NCBI GenBank assembly: GCA_963722495.1 | Contig: CAVRND010000022.1 | Span: forward strand, 1-64,000 | DNA from: Hyphomicrobium_A sp963722495 | GTDB taxonomy: Bacteria; Pseudomonadota; Alphaproteobacteria; Rhizobiales; Hyphomicrobiaceae | DNA length: 64,000 nt | Reading direction: 5' to 3' | Shown: one piece after another, positions 18,756-29,497 of the stretch | How positions within the stretch are numbered: position 1 is the first letter of the stretch | Layout: each line of letters starts with the position of its first letter | Program-made: the position numbers and the translations under genes | Notes under the pieces: generated by a model | Told to the model about the DNA's origin: nothing | The model's database searches: none | What the model saw: the letters and a program-made list of their open reading frames with translations, nothing else

Positions 18756-20306
18756 CTACTTGGGTGCTGGCGCCGGCGTCGCCGGTGGCGGGAGCGGGCA
18801 GCGGGCGCCGGTGCTGCGCGCGGCGCGGCGGGACGCACCGCCGCCTCGTAGCTGGCGACGAGCTTCTTCACCGACACGGCGGTGACGTCGAGGATCGGCG
18901 CGGGATACAGGCCGAAGAAGATGGTCAGCGCGACCAGCGGGGCGAGGATGCCGATCTCGCGGTAGCTGACGTCCTGGATGTTCTTCAGCGCCGGCTTCAC
19001 CAGCGCCCCGTAGATGATGCGCCGGTAGACATACAGCGAGTACGCCGCCGACAGGATGACGCCGGTCGTCGCCAGGAACGCCACCCAGGTGTTGACCTTG
19101 AAGGCGGCGAGCAGCGTCAGGAACTCGCCGATGAAGCCGGTCGTGCCCGGCAGGCCGACGTTGCCCAGGGTGAACACCATGAAGATCGCCGCGTAGATGG
19201 GCATGCGGTTCACGAGGCCGCCGAACACGTCGATCTCGTGCGTGTGCATGCGGTCGTAGATGACGCCGACGCAGAGGAAGAGGCCGGCGGAGATGATGCC
19301 GTGCGACAGCATCTGGAAGATGGCGCCTTCGACGCCCTGCGTCGTGAAGGTGAAGATGCCGAGCGTCACGAAGCCCATGTGGGCGACGGACGAATAGGCG
19401 ATCAGCTTCTTGAGGTCGGTCTGCACCAGGGCGACGAGCGAGGTGTAGATGATGGCGATGACCGACAGCGCGAAAATCAGCGGCGCGAACTGCTCGCTGG
19501 CGATCGGGAACATCGGCAGCGAGAAGCGCAGGAAGCCGTAGCCGCCCATCTTCAGCAGGATCGCCGCCAGCACGACGGAGCCGCCGGTCGGCGCCTCGAC
19601 GTGCGCGTCCGGCAACCACGTGTGCACCGGCCACATCGGCAGCTTCACCGCGAACGAGGCGAAGAAGGCGAGCCACAGCCACCACTGCATGTCGGCGGGG
19701 AACTGCGTCGTCATCAGCGTCGGGATGTCGGTGGTGCCGGCGTGCCAGTACATGGCCAGCACGGCGAGCAGCATCAGCACCGAGCCGAGCAGCGTGTAGA
19801 GGAAGAACTTGAAGCGTCGCATAGATGCGCCGCGGCCCGCCCCAGATGCCGATGATGAGGAACATCGGGATGAGGCCGGCCTCGAAGAACACGTAGAACA
19901 GCACCAGATCCAGCGCGCAGAAGACGCCGATCATCAGCGTTTCCAGCACCAGGAAGGCGATCATGTACTCCTTGACGCGATCCTCGATGACCACCCAGCT
20001 CTGCACGATGACGAGCGGCATCAGGAACGTCGTCAGGATGACGAACAGCATCGAGATGCCGTCGACGCCGAGCTTGAACTGCATGACGTCGAGCCAGCCG
20101 CGCTGCTCGACGAACTGGAAGCCGGCGTTGGTCGGGTCGAACTTCACCCAGATGATCAGCGAGATCAGGAAGGTGATGACCGTCGTCCACAGCGCCACCC
20201 AGCGGGCGTTGCCCTTGGCGTCGGGGTTGAGGAAGCCGATGATGACGGCGCCGACCAGCGGCATGAACATCACGATCGACAGCAGCGGGGCGGAGGAGAG
20301 ATCCAT
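18756..20306 (-). CDS. nuoM: NADH-quinone oxidoreductase subunit M, frameshifted
   Basis: Second antiporter-like subunit of the complex I membrane arm. Start MDLSSAPLLSIVMFMPLVGA at 20306. The conserved FYVFFEAGLIPMFLIIGIWG is followed by an extra C near 19818 (RRIYAT, then FKFFLYTLLGSVLMLLAVLA). Proton-path motifs VKLPMWPVHTWLPDAHVEAP, QTDLKKLIAYSSVAHMGFVT and GLPGTTGFIGEFLTL are intact. A second shift near 18840 affects only a Pro/Ala-rich tail. Two bases separate its start from the nuoL stop region. Confidence 0.94.
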   Translation of the reverse strand: MDLSSAPLLSIVMFMPLVGAVIIGFLNPDAKGNARWVALWTTVITFLISLIIWVKFDPTNAGFQFVEQRGWLDVMQFKLGVDGISMLFVILTTFLMPLVIVQSWVVIEDRVKEYMIAFLVLETLMIGVFCALDLVLFYVFFEAGLIPMFLIIGIWGGPRRIYATLQVLPLHAARLGADAARRAGHVLARRHHRHPDADDDAVPRRHAVVAVARLLRLVRGEAADVAGAHVVAGRARRGADRRLRRAGGDPAEDGRLRLPALLAADVPDRQRAVRAADFRAVGHRHHLHLARRPGADRPQEADRLFVRRPHGLRDARHLHLHDAGRRRRHLPDAVARHHLRRPLPLRRRHLRPHAHARDRRVRRPREPHAHLRGDLHGVHPGQRRPAGHDRLHRRVPDAARRLQGQHLGGVPGDDRRHPVGGVLAVCLPAHHLRGAGEAGAEEHPGRQLPRDRHPRPAGRADHLLRPVSRADPRRHRRVGEEARRQLRGGGASRRAARSTGARCPLPPPATPAPAPK

Positions 20307-22251
20307 CTAGCGCGCTCCGCCCATGAACATGAAGTAGCTGACGAGCAGCGCGACGCCGATCAGCATGGCGAAGGCGTAGTGGTAGATGTAGCCGGTCTGC
20401 AGCCGCACGGCGCGCTGCGTGACGCCGTAGACGCCCTCGGCGGTGCCGTCGATCAGCCCGTTGATGATCTTGATGTCGCCGACCTTCCACAGAACGTTGC
20501 CGAGCCAGAACGTCGGGCGCACGAAGATGCAGTCGTAGAGCTCGTCGAAGTACCACTTGTTGAGGAAGAACAGGTACAGCGGCCGGAACGCGCGCGCGGT
20601 GAGCGCCGGCAGCGACGGCACGGCGATGTAATAGAGATAGGCGATGACGAAGCCGGCGGCCATGGCGATGGTCGGCGCCCACGGCACCCAGTTCGGCACC
20701 TCGTGCAGGGCATGCAGGATGTGGTTGTGCTCGCCGTTGAAGATCGCCTTGCCCCAGAACTCCGCCTGTCCCTCGCCGACGAAATAGTACGTAGCCGGCG
20801 CCCGCGACGGTGGCGCCGAGCGCCAGCACGGCGAGCGGCACCAGCATGACCGGCGGGCTCTCGTGCGCGTGCTTGAAGGTCTTCTTGTCGGCGCGCGTCG
20901 GCCCGTGGAAGGTCATGAACATCAGGCGCCAGGAGTAGAACGAGGTCATGAACGCGGCGATGACCAGCGCCCAGAAGGCGTAGTCGCCGGGCGTGTGCGC
21001 GGCATGCGCCGCCTCGATGATGGTGTCCTTGGAATAGAAGCCGGAGAAGCCGGCGAGGTGCGGGATGCCGAAGCCGGTCAGCGCCAGCGTGCCGATCAGC
21101 ATCAGCGCCCAGGTGTACGGCAGCTTGGGCCGCAGGCCGCCCATTTTGCGCATGTCCTGCTCGTGATGCATGGCGTGGATCACCGAGCCGGCGCCGAGGA
21201 ACAGCAGCGCCTTGAAGAAGGCGTGCGTGAACAGGTGGAAGATGCCGGCCTGATAGGCGCCGACGCCGCAGGCGACGAACATGTAGCCGAGCTGCGAGCA
21301 GGTCGAATAGGCGATGACGCGCTTGATGTCGTTCTGCACGAGGCCGACGGTGGCGGCGAAGAAGGCGGTGATGGCGCCGATGAGCACCACGAACTGCAGC
21401 GCGTCCGGCGCCTGCTCGAAGATCGGCGACAGGCGCGCCACCATGAACACGCCGGCGGTGACCATGGTCGCGGCGTGGATCAGCGCCGAGACGGGCGTCG
21501 GGCCCTCCATGGCGTCGGGGAGCCAGGTGTGCAGCAGGAACTGCGCCGACTTGCCCATGGCGCCCATGAACAGCAGCAGGCACAGCGTCGTCAGGATGTC
21601 GACCTGGTAGCCGAGGAACTCGAAGCTCTTGCCGGCCATGCCGGGCGCGGCGTCGAACAGCTGGTCGAGGTTGACGGTGTTGAACACCGCGAACAGCCCG
21701 AAGATGCCGAGCGCGAAGCCGAAGTCGCCGACGCGGTTGACGACGAAGGCCTTGATGGCCGCCGCGTTGGCCTCGGGCTTGGTGTACCAGAAGCCGATCA
21801 GCAGGTAGGAGAAGAGGCCGACGCCCTCCCAGCCGAAGAACATCTGCACGAGGTTGTCGGACGTCACCAGCATCAGCATGGCGAAGGTGAAGCCGCTGAG
21901 GTAGGCGAAGAAGCGCGGGCGGCTGTCGTCCTCCTCCATGTAGCCGATGGAGTAGACGTGCACGAGCGCGGAGACCGTCGTCACGACGACGAACATCACC
22001 GCCGTCAGCGTGTCGATCTTGAACGCCCAGCCGATGTCGAGTTCGCCCGACGTGATCCAGCGCTCGATGGCGACGTGCGCCGTCTCGTGGCCGAAGCCGA
22101 CGCGATAGAAGACGATCCACGACAGCACGCAGGAGACGAGCAGCAGGCCGGTGGTGATCAGCTCCGAGGGACGCGGCCCGAGCAGGCGGCCGAACAGGCC
22201 GGCGATGAGCCCGCCGAGCGCCGGCAAGAAGACGATGGCCGAGTAGATCAT
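20307..22251 (-). CDS. nuoL: NADH-quinone oxidoreductase subunit L, frameshifted
   Basis: Largest antiporter-like subunit with the long lateral helix of complex I. Start MIYSAIVFLPALGGLIAGLF; conserved VQMFFGWEGVGLFSYLLIGF, MGKSAQFLLHTWLPDAMEGP and RVIAYSTCSQLGYMFVACGV. An indel near 20790 (before YYFVGEGQAEFWG) shifts the frame; the C-terminal part resumes as VPNWVPWAPTIAMAAGFVIA and ends YFMFMGGAR at 20307. About 647 residues when joined. The start overlaps the stop of the upstream VOC gene as ATGA. Confidence 0.95.
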
Positions 22252-22631
22252 GACGACAGCGCTTTCCCTTCCCCGTCAGCCGGGGACAATGGCTCGCCGA
22301 AGCTCAGGAGGTAGCCGTCTGGATCGCGGATGGCGAACTCGCGCATGCCGTAGGACATGGTTTCAGGCCCCCATTCGGCCGTCACGCGATCCTTCAGCGC
22401 TTCCCAAAGCTCGTCCACATCGTCGACGTAAATGTACTGCGTGGCGGTCGCGTGCGGCGTACCGACGTGATCATTCTTCATGAACATCAGCGAGACGCCG
22501 CCCTGCCGGAGATGACACCAGCCGTCCTCGACGCGGCGGACGCAATGAAAGCCCAGCACGTCGCCGTACCAGGAAATCGTCCGGTCCATGTCGCTGGTCT
22601 GCAGCATGGGTGTCAAAGATCGCAGGCCCAT
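22248..22631 (-). CDS. VOC (glyoxalase/bleomycin-resistance fold) protein inside nuo operon
   Basis: A 127-residue single-domain VOC protein, MGLRSLTPMLQTSDMDRTIS, with DVLGFHCVRRVEDGWCHLRQ, MFMKNDHVGTPHATATQYIY and MREFAIRDPDGYLLSFGEPL. The C-terminal pattern (IRDPDGYLLSFGE) contains the usual last metal-ligand Glu. Substrate unknown; bleomycin/fosfomycin-resistance-like annotations would be guesses. It sits exactly between nuoK (5 bases) and nuoL (4-base overlap), so it is cotranscribed and translationally coupled with complex I subunits. Intact. Confidence 0.9.
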   Translation of the reverse strand: MGLRSLTPMLQTSDMDRTISWYGDVLGFHCVRRVEDGWCHLRQGGVSLMFMKNDHVGTPHATATQYIYVDDVDELWEALKDRVTAEWGPETMSYGMREFAIRDPDGYLLSFGEPLSPADGEGKALSS

Positions 22632-22636
22632 CGCCC

Positions 22637-22945
22637 TCAGCCCTTCATCATGTTGATGTCTTCGACCGCGATCGAGCCGCGGTTGCGGAAATAGACGACG
22701 ACGATGGCAAGGCCGATGGCCGCCTCGGCGGCGGCGACCGTCAGGTTGAACAGGGCGAACACCTGCCCGACGAGGTCGCCGAGGAAATAGGAGAACGCCA
22801 CGAAGTTGATGTTGACGGCGAGCAGCATCAGCTCGATCGACATCAGGATGACGATGACGTTCTTGCGGTTGAGGAAGATGCCGAGCATGCCGAGCGTGAA
22901 CAGGCACGCCGCCACCGTCAGGTAATGGCCGATGCCGATGGTCAT
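22637..22945 (-). CDS. nuoK: NADH-quinone oxidoreductase subunit K
   Basis: Small membrane subunit of complex I (102 residues, normal length, intact). Three helices: YLTVAACLFTLGMLGIFLNR, VIVILMSIELMLLAVNINFV with the conserved membrane Glu of the proton path, and VFALFNLTVAAAEAAIGLAI with the second conserved Glu. Ends DINMMKG. Nineteen bases downstream of nuoJ. Confidence 0.97.
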   Translation of the reverse strand: MTIGIGHYLTVAACLFTLGMLGIFLNRKNVIVILMSIELMLLAVNINFVAFSYFLGDLVGQVFALFNLTVAAAEAAIGLAIVVVYFRNRGSIAVEDINMMKG

Positions 22946-22964
22946 AGGGTCCCCGCTGCGATCA

Positions 22965-23606
22965 TCAGCTTTGCGCCTCTCTGGCCGGGATCATCGAGCC
23001 GCCGGACGGCACCTTGACGATCTCGACGCCGGTCGCCGGCGTGCGCGCCACCTGCGCGGCGATCGACTGGCGGCGGACGCCGACCTTGTGTTGCAGCGTC
23101 AGCACGATGGCGCCGATCATGGCGACGAGCAGCACGAGGCCCGCCACCTCGAAGAAGAAGACGTAGCGCGTGTAGAGGATGAGTCCCAGCTGCTGCGTGT
23201 TGGAGGCTTCGCGCCCCAGCTCCGCCACTGCGGCACCGGGGTGCTGGGCGACGCCGACGCCGAAGCCGCGCCCGACGAACAGCAGGATCAGCTCAAACAG
23301 AACGATGCCGCCGACAAACAGACCAATAGGCGAATTCTTGATGAAGCCGGCGCGCATCTCGGCGAAGTCGACGTCGAGCATCATGACGACGAACAGGAAC
23401 AGCACGGCGACGGCGCCGACGTAGACGATGACCAGCAGCATCGCCAGGAACTCGGCGCCGAGCAGGACAAAGAGCCCTGCCGCGTTGAAGAACGCCAGGA
23501 TGAGGAACAGCACGGCATGCACGGGGTTCTTGGCCACGATGACCATCACCGCCGATGCGACCGAGAGCGCCGCAAAGAGATAGAAGAAGCCCGCCGTCAG
23601 AGCCAT
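22965..23606 (-). CDS. nuoJ: NADH-quinone oxidoreductase subunit J
   Basis: Membrane subunit of complex I. The start MALTAGFFYLFAALSVASAV at 23606 fits the family; a longer reading frame upstream has no support. Five helices, including the conserved NPVHAVLFLILAFFNAAGLF and AMLLVIVYVGAVAVLFLFVV with the functional kink region. The C-terminal tail is hydrophilic, ending MIPAREAQS. 213 residues, intact. 188 bases separate it from nuoI, one of the larger gaps within the nuo array. Confidence 0.96.
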   Translation of the reverse strand: MALTAGFFYLFAALSVASAVMVIVAKNPVHAVLFLILAFFNAAGLFVLLGAEFLAMLLVIVYVGAVAVLFLFVVMMLDVDFAEMRAGFIKNSPIGLFVGGIVLFELILLFVGRGFGVGVAQHPGAAVAELGREASNTQQLGLILYTRYVFFFEVAGLVLLVAMIGAIVLTLQHKVGVRRQSIAAQVARTPATGVEIVKVPSGGSMIPAREAQS

Positions 23607-23794
23607 CGCGTGTGTCCACAGCCCCTTGCGGCCTCTGCTTTGCGGGGCGCGGCGCTCAAGGCGCATCGCTCACAAAGCCGGAGGCACGTTCCACCGCGAT
23701 AGGGTGAGTACCCCATGCGTCTTCACAATCCAAGCGCCGAGACCATCGCGCGCGCCGCGCGTTCCCGGGCGCTTTCCCTGCCCGTCTCCGGGCT

Positions 23795-24283
23795 TCAGCG
23801 ATACGGCGCGTCGAGCGCCAAGTTCCGGGCGATCTCGCGCTCCCACCGGTCGCCGTTATCGAGCAGCTTTTCCTTGTTGTAGTAGAGCTCCTCGCGGGTC
23901 TCGGTGGCGAACTCGAAGTTCGGACCTTCGACGATGGCATCGACCGGGCAGGCCTCCTGGCACAGGCCGCAATAGATGCATTTGACCATGTCGATGTCGT
24001 AGCGGGTGGTGCGGCGTGTGCCGTCGTTGCGGCGCGGGCCGGCCTCGATGGTGATGGCCTGCGCGGGGCAAACGGCCTCGCACAGCTTGCAGGCGATGCA
24101 GCGTTCCTCGCCGTTCGGGTAGCGGCGCAGCGCGTGCTCGCCGCGGAAGCGGGGCGACAGTGGTCCGCGCTCGAAGGGGTAGTCGAGCGTCTTCTTCTTG
24201 GAGAAGAAGTACTTCATGGCAAGACCGAAGGCCTGCACGAACTCCCACAGGAACAGCGCCTTGGCCGATTGTGCAACGTTCAT
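23795..24283 (-). CDS. nuoI: NADH-quinone oxidoreductase subunit I
   Basis: Peripheral-arm subunit carrying clusters N6a and N6b. Start MNVAQSAKALFLWEFVQAFG at 24283; 162 residues, intact. Two ferredoxin motifs: CIACKLCEAVCPAQAI and CIYCGLCQEACPVDAI, eight cysteines for two [4Fe-4S] clusters. Ends NLALDAPYR as in relatives. Confidence 0.97.
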   Translation of the reverse strand: MNVAQSAKALFLWEFVQAFGLAMKYFFSKKKTLDYPFERGPLSPRFRGEHALRRYPNGEERCIACKLCEAVCPAQAITIEAGPRRNDGTRRTTRYDIDMVKCIYCGLCQEACPVDAIVEGPNFEFATETREELYYNKEKLLDNGDRWEREIARNLALDAPYR

Positions 24284-24315
24284 TGCCACGTCTCTCAATC
24301 CTTCCCGCGCGCCGC

Positions 24316-25383
24316 TCAGGTGTGGCGCGTGTACTGCAGAATGCCGGCCACCAGCACCACCATCGCCAGCGACAGCGGCAGGAACACCTTCCAGCCGAGC
24401 CGCATCAGCTGATCGTAGCGGTAACGCGGCACGATGGCCTTGGCCATCGAGATCAGGAAGAACACGAACACGCACTTCCCGAAGAACCAGATGACGCCCG
24501 GCACCCAGGTGAACGGGGCGACCGAGACGGGCGGCAGCCAGCCGCCGAGGAAGAGGATCGTCGCTAAGGCGCACATGGTGACGATGGCCACGTACTCGCC
24601 GAGCATGAATAGAAGATAGGGGGTCGAGGAGTATTCGACCATGAAGCCGGCCACCAGTTCCAATTCCGCCTCGACGAGATCGAACGGCGGGCGGTTGGTC
24701 TCAGCCAGAGCCGAAACGTAGAAGATGACGAACATCGGGAACAGCGCCAGCCAGTACCAGTCGAGCGCCGAGGACGGCAGGCCGGCGTTGGTGCCGATGC
24801 CGGTGCGCTGCGCATTGACGATGTCGGTGAGGTTGAGCGAGCCGACGCACAGGATGACGGTGATGATGACGAAGCCGATGGAGACCTCGTAGGACACCAT
24901 CTGCGCGGCCGAGCGCAGCGAACCCATGAACGGATACTTCGAGTTCGAAGCCCAGCCGCCCATGATGATGCCGTAGACGCCGAGCGACGACAGCGCCAGC
25001 AGGTACAGCACGCCGACGTTGAGGTCGGAGATCACCCACTTGCCCCACACGTCCTCGCTGACGGGGATCACCGCCCACGATGCCAGCGCGAAGGTGGCCG
25101 TGGCGATGGGCGCCAGTAGGAACACGCCCTTGTTGGCGCCGGCCGGGATGATCGGCTCCTTGAAGGCGAACTTCAGAAGGTCCGCGAACGATTGGAAGAG
25201 CCCGAACGGCCCCACCACGTTGGGGCCGCGCCGCATCTGCACCGCCGCCCACACCTTACGGTCCATCAGCAGCAGGAAGGCGATGATGACGAGCAGGACG
25301 ACGAGCGTCAGCAGGCTCCAGCCCACCATGATGGCGAACCATAGGCCGTAGTCCCACCACACCTGCCAGGAGCTGTCGGTCAT
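24316..25383 (-). CDS. nuoH: NADH-quinone oxidoreductase subunit H
   Basis: Membrane subunit at the quinone site, joining the peripheral and membrane arms. 355 residues, eight helices, intact. Quinone-cavity motifs RRGPNVVGPFGLFQSFADLL and KEPIIPAGANKGVF, the charged loop AETNRPPFDLVEAELELVAG, and YRYDQLMRLGWKVFLPLSLA. Sixteen bases after nuoG. Confidence 0.97.
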   Translation of the reverse strand: MTDSSWQVWWDYGLWFAIMVGWSLLTLVVLLVIIAFLLLMDRKVWAAVQMRRGPNVVGPFGLFQSFADLLKFAFKEPIIPAGANKGVFLLAPIATATFALASWAVIPVSEDVWGKWVISDLNVGVLYLLALSSLGVYGIIMGGWASNSKYPFMGSLRSAAQMVSYEVSIGFVIITVILCVGSLNLTDIVNAQRTGIGTNAGLPSSALDWYWLALFPMFVIFYVSALAETNRPPFDLVEAELELVAGFMVEYSSTPYLLFMLGEYVAIVTMCALATILFLGGWLPPVSVAPFTWVPGVIWFFGKCVFVFFLISMAKAIVPRYRYDQLMRLGWKVFLPLSLAMVVLVAGILQYTRHT

Positions 25384-25399
25384 TTTGCGGAAGCGCTCC

Positions 25400-27514
25400 C
25401 TACTCGGCGGCCTTGAGGCGCGGCGAGGCCTGCACGGTCTTTTTTAGCGCGCTCATCTCCGCCATGACGGCCGAGGCGCGCGCGATCGGATTGGTGAGAT
25501 AGAAGTCGCGGATCGGCGAGACGAAGCCTTCCGGGCCCATGCTGCCGGTGATCTTGGCCAGCGCGTCGACGCCGTCGCGCGGCGCCGGGCTCACCTGGTT
25601 GAGGCGGGCCAGCGCCGGCGTCGCCTTGTACATGGCGGTGCGCAGCGCCGCGAGATTGTCGTACGGCAGCGTGTGGCCGACTTTGGCCGACAGCGCGCGC
25701 AGGATCGCCCAGTCTTCCTTCGCATCGCCCGGCGGGAATACGCAGCGCTCGGTCATCTGCGCGCGACCCTCGGTGTTGACGTAGGTGACGCTCTTCTCGG
25801 TGAAGGCAGCGCCCGGCAGGATGACGTCGGCGCGATGCGCGCTGCGATCGCCGTGATGGCCCTGGTAGACGACGAACGAATTGCCCGCAGCCGGCAGCTC
25901 GATCTCGTCGGCGCCGAGCAAATAGAGGACGTCGAGCTTGCCCTTGGCGGCGGCGGCGAGTTGGCCGGCCGTGTCGAGGCCGCCCTCACCCGGCACGAAG
26001 CCGAGGTCGAGCCCGGCGACGCGGGAAGCCGCCGTGTGCAGCAGGTTGAAGGGGTTCCAGCCGGCGGCGTCCTTGCCCTCGAGCGCGCCCAGCGCGATGC
26101 GTGCCGCCATACCGAGGATCGCTGCACCATCGGCGCGCGCCGCAACGCCGGAGCCGACGATAACCAGCGGCCGCTTCGCACCCTTCAGTGTCTCGGCGAA
26201 CGAGTGCTTGCCCTCGGCCAGCTCGCCCAGCGTCTGCGTGCCGGCGCCCATGTACTCATAGGCGTAGGTCAGCTGCGCCGGCTCGCCGATGACGCCGATC
26301 TTGACCCCGCCCTGGCGCCAGCGCTTCAGGATGCGCGCGTTCAGCACCGCCGCCTCGAGGCGCGGGTTGGTGCCGACGAGCAGGATCGCATCGGCCTGGT
26401 CGATTCCGGCGATGGTCGAATTGAAGACGTAGCCGGCACGACCCAGCGCCGGGTTGAGCTTGGCGCCGTCCTGGCGGCAGTCGAGGCTCTTCACGCCGAG
26501 ACGGGTCAGCAGGTCCTTGAGCGCGAACATGTCCTCGGCGCCTGCCAGATCGCCGGCGATGGCGCCGATGCGCTCCGGGGCCGCCGCGGAAAGTTTCTCG
26601 GCCACCAGCGCCAGGGCCTCGTCCCAGCTTGCCGGGCGCAGCTTGCCGCCTTCGCGCACGTACGGATGATCGAGCCGCTGCGTCCGCAGGCCGTCGCAGG
26701 CAAAGCGCGTCTTGTCGGAGATCCACTCCTCGTTGACGTCGTCGTTGTTGCGCGGCAGGACGCGCATGACCTCGCGCCCGCGCGTGTCGACGCTGATGGA
26801 CGAGCCGAGCGCGTCCATCACGTCGAAGGATTCGGTGTGCTCCAGCTCCCAGGGGCGCGCGATGTACGACCATGGCCGGTGCGTCAGCGCGCCGACGGGG
26901 CACAGGTCGTTCACGTTGGCCGACAGCTCGGAGAGGATGCCGCGATCGAGGTAGGTGGTGATCTCCATGTCCTCGCCGCGGCCGATGGCGCCCAGCTCCT
27001 CGACGCCGGCCACCTCGGTCATGAAGCGGATGCACCGCGTACAGTGGATGCAGCGGTTCATGAAGGTCTTGATCAGCGGGCCGATGTACTTCTCTTCGAC
27101 GGCGCGCTTGTTCTCGATGTAGCGCGAGCCGCCGAAGCCGTAGGCCATCGCCTGGTCTTGCAGGTCGCACTCACCGCCCTGGTCGCAGATCGGGCAGTCG
27201 AGCGGATGGTTGATGAGCAGGAATTCCATCACACCTTCGCGCGCCGCCTTCACCAGCGGGCTGGCGGTCAGCACCTTGCGCGGCGCGCCGTCCTTGTTGG
27301 GCGGCAGGTCGGTGACGCCCATGGCGCACGAAGCGATCGGCTTGGGGATGCCCTCCACCTCGACCAGGCACATGCGGCAGTTGCCGGCGATCGACAGGCG
27401 CTCGTGGTAGCAGAAGCGCGGGATCTCGGCGCCGGCCATCTCGCACGCCTGCAGGATGGTGGTCCCCGGCTCCACCTCGAGCAGCTTGCCGTCGATGATG
27501 ATTGGCTTCGTCAT
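25400..27514 (-). CDS. nuoG: NADH-quinone oxidoreductase subunit G
   Basis: Large iron-sulfur subunit of complex I. Start MTKPIIIDGKLLEVEPGTTI at 27514, 704 residues, intact. N-terminal [2Fe-2S] ferredoxin domain with CYHERLSIAGNCRMCLVEV, the His/Cys cluster LDCPICDQGGECDLQDQA, then NRCIHCTRCIRF and the molybdopterin-oxidoreductase-like domain starting LSANVNDLCPVGAL. The C-terminal half is the degenerate catalytic domain without a cofactor, as in all NuoG. Followed by nuoH; preceded by two small genes foreign to complex I. Confidence 0.97.
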   Translation of the reverse strand: MTKPIIIDGKLLEVEPGTTILQACEMAGAEIPRFCYHERLSIAGNCRMCLVEVEGIPKPIASCAMGVTDLPPNKDGAPRKVLTASPLVKAAREGVMEFLLINHPLDCPICDQGGECDLQDQAMAYGFGGSRYIENKRAVEEKYIGPLIKTFMNRCIHCTRCIRFMTEVAGVEELGAIGRGEDMEITTYLDRGILSELSANVNDLCPVGALTHRPWSYIARPWELEHTESFDVMDALGSSISVDTRGREVMRVLPRNNDDVNEEWISDKTRFACDGLRTQRLDHPYVREGGKLRPASWDEALALVAEKLSAAAPERIGAIAGDLAGAEDMFALKDLLTRLGVKSLDCRQDGAKLNPALGRAGYVFNSTIAGIDQADAILLVGTNPRLEAAVLNARILKRWRQGGVKIGVIGEPAQLTYAYEYMGAGTQTLGELAEGKHSFAETLKGAKRPLVIVGSGVAARADGAAILGMAARIALGALEGKDAAGWNPFNLLHTAASRVAGLDLGFVPGEGGLDTAGQLAAAAKGKLDVLYLLGADEIELPAAGNSFVVYQGHHGDRSAHRADVILPGAAFTEKSVTYVNTEGRAQMTERCVFPPGDAKEDWAILRALSAKVGHTLPYDNLAALRTAMYKATPALARLNQVSPAPRDGVDALAKITGSMGPEGFVSPIRDFYLTNPIARASAVMAEMSALKKTVQASPRLKAAE

Positions 27515-27533
27515 GTTCGATCCGATCAGCGCG

Positions 27534-27785
27534 TCATCGCGTGGCAATGGCGAGCACTGCGAGCCCGCCGATGAACATGCCCAGCGATACCCAACCCTTG
27601 GCGTAAGGCGACAGCGGCACGCCGGCGAAGCGCCGCTCGAACCACATGCCGAGCAGATAGCCCGCGACCGCGCCAAAGACGGCGGCTATCCATCCCCACA
27701 GGTGATACCCGATGACGCCGAGCAGCAGCGCCGCGAACACTGCGGAGAACGTGAACGAAGCAATGATCAGCGCCAACAAGTCCAC
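27534..27785 (-). CDS. Small hypothetical membrane protein
   Basis: 83 residues, not recognised as a named family. Two N-terminal helices (LLALIIASFTFSAVFAALLL and LWGWIAAVFGAVAGYLLGMW) and a third at the C-terminus (GWVSLGMFIGGLAVLAIATR). It lies between the pentapeptide gene and nuoG, 19 bases before nuoG, so it is in the nuo transcript. It could be a complex I accessory factor, but nothing in the sequence shows that. Confidence 0.7.
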   Translation of the reverse strand: MDLLALIIASFTFSAVFAALLLGVIGYHLWGWIAAVFGAVAGYLLGMWFERRFAGVPLSPYAKGWVSLGMFIGGLAVLAIATR

Positions 27786-27865
27786 GTCGTATCCTTCATT
27801 GACTGCAGCGACTTCCAGAGAGCGAGACAGCCATCCATGTGCCCTTCACGACAAGCCGAAAGCGG

Positions 27866-28180
27866 CTATGCCTCGCCCTCTTGCTTGGCCCTCGCCTCCC
27901 ACGTCCTCAAAAGATCGCGGACATCGATGCCGTCGATGCTCATTCCCTCCAGTCGGCACCCGGCGAGTGAGGCGCCGGCGAGATTGGCATCCTCGATCCG
28001 CAAGCCGGAGAGGTTCACGTTGCTCACGCGCCAGCCAGACATATTGACGTCGTGAAAAGTGCCGCCCGACATGTTCACGTTTTCATAGGTCGCGCCCGAC
28101 AAATTCACGTCGTCGAAACGCGAGCCAGACAGATCGCTGACGCTCACGTCGAGACGGTGCTTCTCGCGGTGGATCTTCAT
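27866..28180 (-). CDS. Pentapeptide-repeat-like protein within nuo operon
   Basis: 104 residues containing an array with five-residue periodicity, residues 14-80: repeated units of the form xNLSG, NMSGG, NVNLSGL, NLAGA with hydrophobic centres, for example FDDVNLSGATYENVNMSGGT. That is the signature of a right-handed quadrilateral beta-helix. A charged tail (LLRTWEARAKQEGEA) follows. Such folds bind proteins or mimic DNA; the partner here is unknown. It sits 19 bases after nuoF and belongs to the nuo transcript. Confidence 0.85.
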   Translation of the reverse strand: MKIHREKHRLDVSVSDLSGSRFDDVNLSGATYENVNMSGGTFHDVNMSGWRVSNVNLSGLRIEDANLAGASLAGCRLEGMSIDGIDVRDLLRTWEARAKQEGEA

Positions 28181-28199
28181 CCGACTTCCTTCATGCGAC

Positions 28200-29483
<1,284 letters not shown>

Positions 29484-29497
29484 CGCAGTCGCGTCTC

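Noticed and set aside
17267..22251. Programmed frameshifting or selenocysteine as the cause of broken nuoL, nuoM and nuoN
   Set aside because: No slippery heptamers at the breaks, and similar single-base insertions occur in unrelated genes nearby.
20863..22314. 483-codon Glu/His/Asp-rich plus-strand frame opposite nuoL
   Set aside because: Antisense translation of hydrophobic helices gives such charged sequence; not a gene.
25673..27574. 633-codon plus-strand frame opposite nuoG
   Set aside because: nuoG is intact with all cluster motifs; the antisense frame has no recognisable protein.
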